Below, piece by piece: positions 46,590 to 57,500 of a DNA stretch of 64,000 bases (positions are counted from its first letter, which is position 1; every line of letters starts with the position of its first letter). The notes beneath the pieces are model-generated. The model searched no databases. It saw only the letters and a list, made by a program, of their open reading frames with translations, and was not told where the DNA came from. A program made the position numbers and the translations under genes. The stretch is from Daucus carota subsp. sativus (lineage: Eukaryota > Streptophyta > Magnoliopsida > Apiales > Apiaceae): contig NC_030387.2 in assembly GCF_001625215.2 (NCBI RefSeq), positions 5,856,501-5,920,500 on the forward strand, given 5' to 3'.

Positions 46590-47110
46590 GGAGAGACCTA
46601 CACGCCCATCGCTTCTCCACCATATTTTTCTGTATACAAAGTAAATCATATAAAAATTAACAACAACAAATATGTCCGATGAACAAAACAGATATTATAA
46701 AAAAAATAACCAACAAACATACATCAGTAATAGTTAATTTATTGATATCATCCATCAATATCATGTCAAGACTAAAAGGTAGTTCTAATTTTTGATATTT
46801 TTCATCCAAAAATTCCGAAAATTAAGGAAATAGAACGGAGCGATGTGAGAGGCGCCACCTACACGCCCCTCGCTTCTCCACTATATTTTCCTGTATACAA
46901 AGTAAATCATATAAAAATTAACAACAACAAACATGTCCGATGAACAAAACAAATTTTATAAAAGAATAACCAACAAACAAACATCACTAATAGTTAATTT
47001 ATTGATATCATCCATCAATATCACGTCAACACTATATTCTTTTCTCGTGTTTCAATTTGTCGACTCCCACATAGCGATCTATAACTATCTTTACTTGCAA
47101 CAACCTTTAT
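46590..47110 (+). repeat. Tandem duplication of about 260 bp, with a third partial copy
   Basis: The block with cctacacgccc, tcgcttctcca and caaagtaaatcatataaaaa starts near 46598 and recurs near 46857. It runs through the same atgtccgatgaacaaaac in both. A third shortened copy (gaggcgccacctacgcccc) lies at about 47169-47240. Confidence 0.8.
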
Positions 47111-47409
47111 TTTTTTAATACTATATAAACAGCCTTCACTTATCGTTGCAGAAGAACGGCAACACCGAGAGGCGCCACCTACGCCCCTCGCCTCTCCTTT
47201 ATATAAGTATATTGACTGATCGCTTCTCCTTTGTATAAGTATATTAACTGATGATTGATTGATTACATGATCAAAAAGTTTTTAAACCTCCCCGCAACGA
47301 GATATTGCGTGGATTTGAAACTGATTTTAGTTTCGCTCTTTTCAATTGGACCGTTTCACTGATTAGGTTTGAACACAGTTTCAATTCACACAGTTGCAAG
47401 CGCGTCATT

Positions 47410-48136
47410 TAGGGATGTTCATCAAACCGCCGACACCGCATAAACCGCCCGCACCGCTCCGCACCACACAGCAGAATGCGATTTTTCTATTTCGTGGTGC
47501 GGTTGCGGGTTGAAAGTTTAACAATCCGTGCGGTGCGGTGCGGGTTGCGGTTTGACATTATACGAGCGCGGTTTAAACCGCACCGCACCACAATTTTGTA
47601 ATATATAAAATATATCACATGTAATTATAAATATTTATATTATATAGATAGATTATTTATTATGATGTTATCTCCTATGTGTGTATGTATATGTTCAAAT
47701 TACTCAACTTAATTTTAATAATTTTACAATACAAATTAAGGTTAGTTTTAAGACGACAAATTAAATATTATAATTATATTTGTTTCTATAAAACAACTTT
47801 TTAGTGTTGAAATCTTTTCATCTTCATCATTATCATACTCATATTTTAGTTTATATTTCTTTTGATGAGTAACTCTAAATTAGTGTGTGTGTGTATTATA
47901 AAATTAAAAGTACACATAATTTCAAATTATATTTATATTGTCATTAGAAAGTATAATTTTTTTGAATTTATAACCCACGCAAACCGCATGAACCGCACCG
48001 CAATTTTGTGGTGTGATTTACGCGATTTTTATATCACGCGGTGCGGTTGCGGTTTACGAATTTCCCCAAACCATATACGCGGGTTGATTTGCGGTTGTAT
48101 GAAAAAACCGCACCGCCCGCACCGCGAACAGCCCCA
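47410..48136. mobile_element. Nonautonomous hAT element, 727 bp, same type as 31651-32379
   Basis: The ends are tagggatgttc and gaacagcccca (imperfect inverted repeats). The flanks are gcgtcatt (47402-47409) and gcgccatt (48137-48144), an 8-bp target duplication with one change. The ends carry the same gcggtgcggt / accgcaccgc motifs as the element at 31651, and the core is AT-rich. The decayed duplication suggests it is older than that one. Confidence 0.82.
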
Positions 48137-48189
48137 GCGCCATTAGCTCGACATTACGATTAACTCGATTAACATTACGATTAACTCGA

Positions 48190-48440
48190 TTCCCGGTTCT
48201 CCCTCTCTCAGGCACTGCTCTCGCTTTCTCAATTTCCCCATAGTAATCTCTCTCCCTCTCCCTCTCCCTCCCGCTCTCTCCCTCCGCCCCGCCCTCTCTC
48301 TCTCTCGCCCTCTCTTTCTCTCCCGCTCCCGCTCCCCTCCCTCCCTCTCTCTCTCTCTCGCCCTCTCTCCCCTCCCCCCCTCTCTCTCTCTCGCGCTCTC
48401 TCCCCCTCTCCCTCCCGCTCTCCCCCCCCCCCCTCTCGCC
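48190..48440 (+). repeat. Polypyrimidine (CT-rich) tract, about 200-250 bp
   Basis: This is almost pure C/T sequence made of ctctcc, ctcccg and ctctct units. The minus-strand Arg/Glu/Gly ORF across it is an artefact of GA repeats. Such mirror-like tracts can form triplex DNA. It lies where a gene's 5' leader could be, but I cannot identify the gene. A smaller tract lies at 49325-49358. Confidence 0.85.
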
Positions 48441-50997
48441 TATTACTGACAACTAGTAATTTTTTTGTTCTGTTTTGTTTTTCCTATATAATTATGCCTT
48501 TTTTACTTGAATTCGACTGTTCTGTTTTTGAAACTTGTTCGTTTGTATGATCTGCAGGAACTATATATTGCTCGTCGCTTTTTTCTAATCGAGCACCACC
48601 TCGAAAAATTGTCGTCTTCAAGTATGTAAAGTAGCTGTTTGATGAAAGTTCAGTTTGAATTGTTGCTGCGTTTTATTATATTTATCACTGTTTGTTGCTT
48701 TATCAGAGAATGTGTGTTGATTCAGATTAATTGATACATACTTTAATATTCTGTGAATGATACCCAATTAGTGCAAGTCTGGTAATATCTTTATATAAGT
48801 TTATTTGTGCAAGTCTGGTGAGTTGTTTTGTTAATGGCGGTCAGGAGTTTAATAACATACACAACTTGGAAAGTAAGTTGTACTCACTTGATAGGATTTA
48901 TTCATTCGATGATATATATGCAAGTTATAGCTAATTGTTTCATAGATATGAGTTGTTATTATTTAAAAGAAATACTCTTCATACCCAGATCTTCTTCTTG
49001 GTATTACTAACAGAACACCTTAGCATTCTTTATGCTAGTACACTACCACCAGATAATGCCTCATTTGCAATGCCATAATTTCTTATATGTGTTCACCATC
49101 ACTTCGTGGTATTTTTTACAACCTGTTGTGAGAATTTTAGTTGTCATGACACTTAATGTATCTGCTATTTACATCTCCAATTGAAGGGAAATAGGTGAAA
49201 ATATGGTTTTTAACATTGAAAAGGATTTGGCATGGATAATAGAATTTTTATAAGTTCATCTTCTATAAATTAAAAAATAAGTGGCGACAAGAAAATAGGT
49301 CTGCTGAAGAAGATTCCAGATGATCTCTCTCTCCCTCCCTCCCTCTCTCTCTCTCTTGATAGAAATAGTATACAAATGGTCATTTTCACTAGCCAAAGAC
49401 TTGCGGAATCTATTTTGCCTATTTTATTAAGCGACTAAGACATTGCTGAATTTTTCAGAACATTCCTGGTGTTAGAGCATATTATACTATTAATTCCACT
49501 AAACCAAAATTTATAAAACACTAAATGCTGGAAGACTGAGTCCAGCTTTGTTTCGACTTCACTAAAAAAATTAACCTTGCCAAATGTTTTATCCTATATC
49601 TGTAAATGTGGTCAGAAGAGCAGGTTTATGTCAACTTTCATTTTAACATTCCGTACAAGTACAAATGATATGTAGTAGCCTTCTGATGGAATTTAGAAGT
49701 ATACATCTCACAGTTGTTTTGTATTATTGATTTATGATAGGTTGACAAAATTTATTCCCATGATATTGTGAGGGAAAGATTTTAAGTACTCATGCCACAC
49801 TTCTGGCATCTATATTATATTTTATTGTTTATACTAGAAGCGAGAAATGAAAAATAATAGTCATGTGCTCCACTCACATTGCACAGAAACTCTGTGATCT
49901 TAGCACCATATCTACCTAAATTTTTTTTAACAAAATGGTTATATGGAGATCTCTACAACGCTGTTTCTATAGCAAATTGTTTGCTCATCCGCCCTTTTAG
50001 TAGATTTGATTTATGATACAATCCACCTGTGCTACCGCATTTTACATATTAAATCATGTTTAGTTGTATACTATATTTGTTTTGTTTAGACACTGTAGGG
50101 ATTGCTCTGCAATTGGTTAGATTTGTCATTTATGTGAATTTTCTCACTAGTGTGGATAAACACCTGCATTTTCATCTTAATGCAACTTCACAGTAATTCT
50201 AACTAAAAGAAACACACGGCATCTGTTTGTATATATATAATAACAATTTGGTAAGTTGAATAGGTAGTCCTTTTTTCTATGTTGTCGCATTTTGCCCATA
50301 AATAGTAAATATTTATTGAGCACACATAAATTAACAAGTTACTTGTCTACTTACCATTTTGATTTGACTATTGTCAACTCCAAGCTTCTTTATAATATCC
50401 AGAGCTGCAACTATTGTACCTCCTACAAATTATATATGAAGTATCAAAACAAGAAATGGCAGTAAATTTTGTAAATATTATGTAAAATATGTCAAATAGT
50501 CTTCTAGTACCAACTGCTTAGCTCTAGTTGTTAAAGTCATAAATTTATGTTGAATTATTTAAACTCCTGGCACAGTTTGGCAGGATGGGCTGAAACACTT
50601 TTCTTTTCCTTGAAGAGTCAAGTTACGGGGTTTTCTTTTATTTCACACAACCGCATGTTCTGTTTCTTTAATATGCTTTGCTTCTCTCCCTCTGGCTTGG
50701 CACCCTGTTTTGTTCAATTCTAAATAATTTTTCTATGGGCACGGGCACAAAAGCACCTGTTTATAAAAATCTTTAGACATCGCATATATGTTTTATTTCT
50801 TCTGCGGTGTTTAAACCATAAACTTATTGGGGGGCTAGGAAGTTGTGGGATACACGCTGTGTGAGGCTGTGAGCATATATCTGGGCACATTAAACCCGTG
50901 AATAGTTTGATATTTTCTGGTTTTCCATCTCTAGCATCTTTAAATATAAAGCAGAGGATTTCCTTTTGGGGGTTAAAAATCTTATTTTAATGTACAG
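48441..50997. other. Unresolved region, possible decayed or unrecognised multi-exon gene
   Basis: The sequence has intron-like texture with acceptor/donor pairs (for example near 48558 and 48620, framing ELYIARRFFLIEHHLEKL). I cannot build a continuous reading frame or name a family. Confidence 0.25.
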
Positions 50998-51066
50998 GGA
51001 GAAAAGGGGGCACAAATTCTTCTTGTCCCAGACTTAGTTGATTTTCTCCAATCAGCGCTCAACAAG
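50998..51066 (+). other. Orphan exon-like segment (23 codons)
   Basis: The segment lies between an AG acceptor (tgtacag) and a GT donor (aacaag|gtatt). It is a whole number of codons and reads GEKGAQILLVPDLVDFLQSA, LNK. It looks like protein-coding sequence, but I do not recognise the protein. It may belong to a gene fragment upstream of GTF3C5. Confidence 0.3.
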
Positions 51067-51567
51067 GTATTGAAATCTTACAAAAACTGTATTTAATAAA
51101 ATTAAGTTGTCTGTCTGGTGTGCAAGTTCATCTTGGTTTACTCAGTGTTGAGTGTTGACAAACTGATTTGAAACTGGGCCACATTTATTTTAACCTGCAT
51201 CCATTGCTCATATTCATAATTAGAGCATCTAGTTATCTACAATGCTAAAACTATAAATGGTTCACTATAATGATTGGCTATCATGAATATGTAAAATTTT
51301 ATCATGAATATGAATATAGTATATCATATATGAATTTGATATATGCTCCAACGGGATGATGTATAATTAATATTATATAAAAGTATACATAAGACAATGT
51401 GAGTTTTCTCTGCTGTTATTGAGTCACCAATTACTAGAATTTCACTGGCCGTCATCACAGCAGCTGGCAACGGTTTTATGCCACTGCTCATCACAGGCAT
51501 TGTGTTGCTTATCTTAGATTTGTTTTTCCATTTGCTCACATTGGCATCATTTGGATGAACAGAAGCT

Positions 51568-54500
51568 ATGGGAGTTATAGAGGATGGATCTATCTCAGGA
51601 TTTTTACCTAGTACTAAGCTATTTGCAGTTCACTACCCTGGTTACCCTTCATCAGTTACACGAGCTGTGGAAACGCTTGGTGGGACTGATGGTATTGTCA
51701 AGGTATGAAACCTCTATGCTACATATTCTTTGGTATATAAGTAGCTCTGAGATTCCTGTTCATACTTCTAGTTTCAACCACAAGTTAATTCTACCCGAGG
51801 TTGGTTTTGCCAAGTTGCTATAATGAAATCAAAGCAAACATTGACTTTGTTATTATGTTTCCTTCTATGAAAGCTCAGACAATTTATGATTCATCTACTA
51901 AATGGTTCTTCCTCACGGATGTGTTTATGCATGCATAACTATCTAATTGTGGTTGGTCTTGTGAGAGAATAGTAGTGGACTAGTGGTTGTTTCCGTGAGA
52001 TGCATAAGTATCTAATTGTTGATTTCACTCGGAGGGGATTCCTTTTCCACTATATTAATATTTATCTGTCTGTAACACACACAATTGATACTTTATTTAT
52101 CTTTAAGAATTAAGAGTTAAAGGTTTTATTGGCAATATATAAGAGGAACACAAGTTAGATAGACTAGTCCTTTAAGAGAAATGAAATAGGTAAGATGTTA
52201 AACCCTGTGACATTGCTTATATAATTGTCATTGAATAAAATGTCTTTTTGGTTTCAAGAAGTTCATCAAACAAACCTTTTCACCATCACATGCCAGTTTT
52301 ACCGTGGATTTACTGCAGGCACGTAGTTCACAACCAAACAAGTTAGAGCTTCGTTATCGTCCTGAAGATCCATATTCACATCCTGCCTTTGGAGAAATTT
52401 ACCACTGTAATAGTTTTCTGCTCAAAATATCAAAAGGAGCTGGGGAAACTTTAAGTCAAGACCCCGAAATTAGCTTCCCAGAATCCTCAGAAACAGAACA
52501 TATTGTTCAACTTAGAACTGAGCCAGTTTCTACTTCTGCAACCGTTAAATCACTGGCATCCGAAGAAGTTCAAGGAAATATTTGTGCTGAAATTGTTGCT
52601 CAAGTCTCGGAATCTTATCATTTTAATGGTTAGAGCAAATGATGATAATTTTTTTTTTTTTTGCTCTTTTCCTCATAAGGATCTTGGTTAATCTTAAATG
52701 GTTCCTTTAAATTTATATCCCCTATATATGTGTTTCAGGAATGGCAGACTACCAACATGTTCTTGCTGTTCATGCTGATGTTTCACGGAGGAAGAAGAGA
52801 AATTGGGCAGATGTGGACCCACAATTTGGTCCGTGTTATTAAAGATTTGATATTTGATTTCTTTTTCTTCTTTATTGGGTACATACTTTAATATAAATAC
52901 ACTTCTTAGAGAAGCGTGGTCTTTTGGATGTCGATCAAGAAGATCTGATGATATTAGTCCCGCCACTTTTCTCGCCTAAAGATATGCCGGAGAAATTAGT
53001 GTAAGATACTTTAGTTTTTGTACTTTTTTTATGAATCTTGCAGATGGTCTTATGTCTTATCACATTTTGTCATAGTCGGGTGGATTGGAAATTTAGTTGC
53101 TATGTGCACACCTTTGCAATTTCTTGTCTATCTGTGTATGGTCCATTCTATGATAGCTGTATGGAGAGTAACCCAAGGCTTTGTTCTCATTAACTGGTGC
53201 ATATGATCGGTTAATGCATAATACTAGTCTCACTTTTTTTGTTCCCTGTTTTTTTTTATCTTAGTTTAAAACCATCAATGGAAGTGACTTTGAAGCAGAA
53301 GCAAGAGACAGTTGTACAACACCGCTGGGAGGTACTTTTCAGATTGTTAAGATATACATTTTCCTTGAGCACTTGCTTGCTTGAGCATTAATTTGCAGAT
53401 ATTGGTTTCCTATTAGTGGTTGTATGCTGGCCTGTGCGTTGCACATTGATAGGGAGCATGGATATAAATAATTAATTATTAGTTATACTATAGATTAATA
53501 ACTATGTCTTTGTATTAGGGTCATGTTCAAGAGAGAACCATTAGAGAGAGAACTCATAGAACCATTACCTTATTTCTAGTGTTAGTTAGGGTTCAGCAGC
53601 AGAACTTCACATGCAAGAAATGTCAATATCTATGTATTATATTTTAAAATTATTTTTGAACACACACAACGATGAAAAAACATGAAAAAAAAAATGTATT
53701 TAGATTTAGATCTAAAAAATCTATTTAAAATTTAGGGTTCTGCAGCAGAACCTTAGTGGTTCTATGGTTCTATTTTAAGAACTGGTTCTCTCTTGAGCGC
53801 GACCCCTTTGTATTATTAACTAACATTTATAATTAATGGCATACTAGCTTATACTAGCGTATACCACGGGACATGCTCTTAGTAGATGAATATTAGGTCG
53901 TAATTACAAATTGGTATTAGTGATTTTTTTAGGATTTTACATTAGGATATCTCTATTCATACAATTGTAATCGTTATTATCAAAGTTGAATTATATGAAC
54001 CAAAATTGAGGATTGATTGTGTTTGCTGTTGATTGTCTGCGGATCCCATTGTTTTTGCCCTTTTTCCTACCTTGTTCTACAGTAAGTTGTAGCAGAGGCA
54101 TAATCTTGGGATTTGTGTCACCAAACCTGCAAAAACCATCGAGAAATCACAATTGCCCCGCCCTGCCATACATCAGCTGACAAAATCATGTCCTTTCTTT
54201 TCCTGGAAAGTTCTTTAACAAGCCCTACTTAGATAGTTTGCGGATTGTCCTACATCACATATAACATCTGGTTGAGCTATGTATTTCTGTTTTAGATAAC
54301 ACATAGTGACCTCAAATTTTAGCTGTCTTATTTATCCAACTGCGGGCTCTTTTGTTAGTTGTGGTAAAATTTATAATTGTGGCCCAAAATTTTTTGTTTT
54401 TAGTCAAACTACAAGATATGTCAGTGTAATTTTTCTTCAATTATTTTATGTGTTTTAGACATTTACTTCTCTGGTTCACTTTAAGCACCAAGGTTATCTT

Positions 54501-57500
54501 TCTTTACCATCCATTATTAAACTCATTATATTTGTGAGAGTTTAATGTCTGATACATTACATTTTTGTTCTATGCAGATGGAAATAGAGCCAGGTCTTGC
54601 CTTGGACTTCAACAGTGATATCCTGATCTTATCTGATACATACCTCTGCTGTGACTTCACTGTTTATGTTTGTTCTTTCTGCTCTCTCTGTCACTTTACC
54701 TGACCTCAGGTAAAATATATAGTAATATTATCACTGCCACATTGCCTGACCTCTGCTGAAATCTGTGTAGTAATTATAACTTTACTGAGGATAGATTATA
54801 GCTTGGTAAGAAATGGGGTTTATGGCATTTACTCGGGGAAGGGCGGCATAATAGTTTTATTTCTTCCAAAGTTCCAATACAGTTTTTCATGCCCAAACAA
54901 CCAAGTGGAGCAAGTTAAAATATGTTTACGTTCCTTACAGATTAAGCTTACATTTCTCTCGATTTTCTTTTTGGGATTTTAATATGAGTGCTTTTCTAGC
55001 AAGCTTGACATTAATTTTACATTAAAAATTACCCTTAGCCATGAGTTTTTATGTAATTCGCTGATGTGACTAACAATGAGGCGTGGACAAAATCTTGACT
55101 AGATTGTAGTCAGGTCCTAGCTTGGCATAAATCTAGCTTCCTTACGTGTTAGACTTGGTTCTTCCTTTTTTTCCTATACTTGACGATCATACATGTTCCG
55201 AGAAAGGCAATTTGGGAAAAATACTTGGCAAAAAGTTCAGAGCAGTGGCTGTGGCAGACTGCTGTATGTAATTTGTTTGATGAACGTCCTATATGGAAAA
55301 AAGAATCACTTGCTGAGCAGTTACATGATAAAGGACTGATTATTGGAGACAACATGCTTAGAAGGTGATCTGGATCATCCTATATGAATAAGTATGATCA
55401 TTGATTACTGAATAGTAACACTGATATTCTATCTGGTCCTTGTTTCCTGTTTCAGGCTTCTTTACCGAGCAGCTTATTATTTTTCCAATGGACCATTTCT
55501 TAGGTTTTACATCAGAAGAGGATATGATCCTCGTAAAGATGTAGAATCACGAGTGTGAGTGTTATGCTTAAATAAAGAGTAACATATCACAACCCCACTT
55601 TATTCGGTCATTGTTTATCTATGTTTGTAAATTTGAAATGAGGCCTCTTTATCTTGTTAATATATTCCTGAACTGTTGTATTCTGCAAGAATGTTGAAAG
55701 ATTCTTAAGATTTTTGGTGTTATCATCCTGTAGGTGAATTAATGTAATGGGGAAATCGATATTGTGTTGAAATCATTAGTTCCTCTCGTAATTTTTTTAT
55801 ATGATTGATATACTTAAGGCTTTACTTGGCTATAGGTTTTGATATATATGTGTACAATTTATGGCCTCACGTGATAAGTCCTTTATGTGAAGCGTCAAGT
55901 ATGTCAAACAAAGTTTTCTGTACATTTCTTAGTTATAGTCTGTATTTTATAGAGCTGAACATTACATTATGACGGTGAATTGGTATGAACTATATGGTAG
56001 AAAACACATTACAACTAATTCCTTAAGAATGTATGTGACAGTATGTTCAAATTCAAAATGAGTCTGGACTACTGTTTCCAAACTTGTTCTTACGTATATA
56101 TGTTGTGTTTTGCAGATATCAAAGGATAGATTTTCGAGTGCCACCATCGTTAAGAAGCTATTGTGATGCCAACGCAACGTAAGGAACACAGATAGATTAT
56201 ACCCTTTGACATTAGAAAGAGTAATAAGATAGTTCTACTCTGCTAATTAATCGTCTTGTTAACTTTTATATTTAGTATGTGACTTTGATCATTAAACATA
56301 AACATCAATCCATGTTATTAACCTCTCCTTGATGATTTTTAATCTCTGAAGCTGAATGAGTATAGGCTCAAAAATGGAAAATCTCATCTTTAACTTCGCC
56401 ATGGGTTTAGATGGGTCGCTTATTTTTTACATTGAGGAACTAGTGAAATGAACCAAAGCAGATCAACAACTTACAACTTACGAGTTACAACTGAGTCGAT
56501 GTAATAAAAATGGGTTACACGTTTGAAATTTTTGGAGAACTCATTTTGTCGTGAGGTATAGCATTTTTTGTTTAATCTAGTATTGATCAGTTTCACCACA
56601 AGGTTGAAAGTTCTTAGAGAGTGAAAACTTCAAGTGATGGTCTTTCTTTTTATTAAATGACACAAATACTGCAGAAACATGGAAGGGGATAGATATACTA
56701 TAAAAGTTAATACATATGCTAATATAAATCATAATGAGGCAGTGTGTATGATTTACTCTTGCAGAGCACAAATTGCTCCTAGACTGTCCACATTCAGTAA
56801 TAATTAATGATTTGGAAGTTTAATGTTCATGCTTACGGTTTATGGATAGTTGTGATCTCTTTGTTATTATAACCCACTTTCTCATATTTTGTGCAGGCTG
56901 AAGCATAGATGGAGTGATATACGTTCCTTTCAGGTTTTTCCATACAAATGTCAAACTTCATTGCAACTTTATGAACTTTCTGATGATTACATACAGAAAG
57001 AAATCAGAAATGCTTCAGCCCAACCAACTTGCAGTGTGAGTAATACTTATTAGTTCTTTACAAAAAATTCTAACCCAAGTCCTGACTGCATCTGCTCCTA
57101 ACTTATTTGTCTGAAACTTTTGTTAAGTTATTTGATGTATAATGTATTAACTTTTCTTAGTTATTTGATGTATAATGTATTCCTGTATCCAAATATTAGC
57201 CGGTAATAATTTTTTTACCAAGTTTGGTCTTATTCACAAACTTTATATTATTTATATTTTACATGGTATCAGTTCTTTTGATGTCTTATTTTTGTGATTC
57301 CAATACTACTCTAGCAAATAAATATTTGTAAGATGATGGACGTTTATTACAAGTATTAGACAGTCAAGCTTGACTAACGCGTGTGAGTGTGTTAGCTAGG
57401 GGTGCGTGTATAAGAGTAAACTCATAGACAAATTACAGTAAGAAGCAGGTTGAATTGTGACTCCAAACTTCTAAAAGAGCTGTTAATTGTTTACTTTTGT

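Noticed and set aside
48054..48452. 132-codon minus-strand ORF rich in Arg, Glu and Gly
   Set aside because: It is the translation of a CT/GA microsatellite and an hAT end; no protein would be this repetitive at the DNA level by selection.
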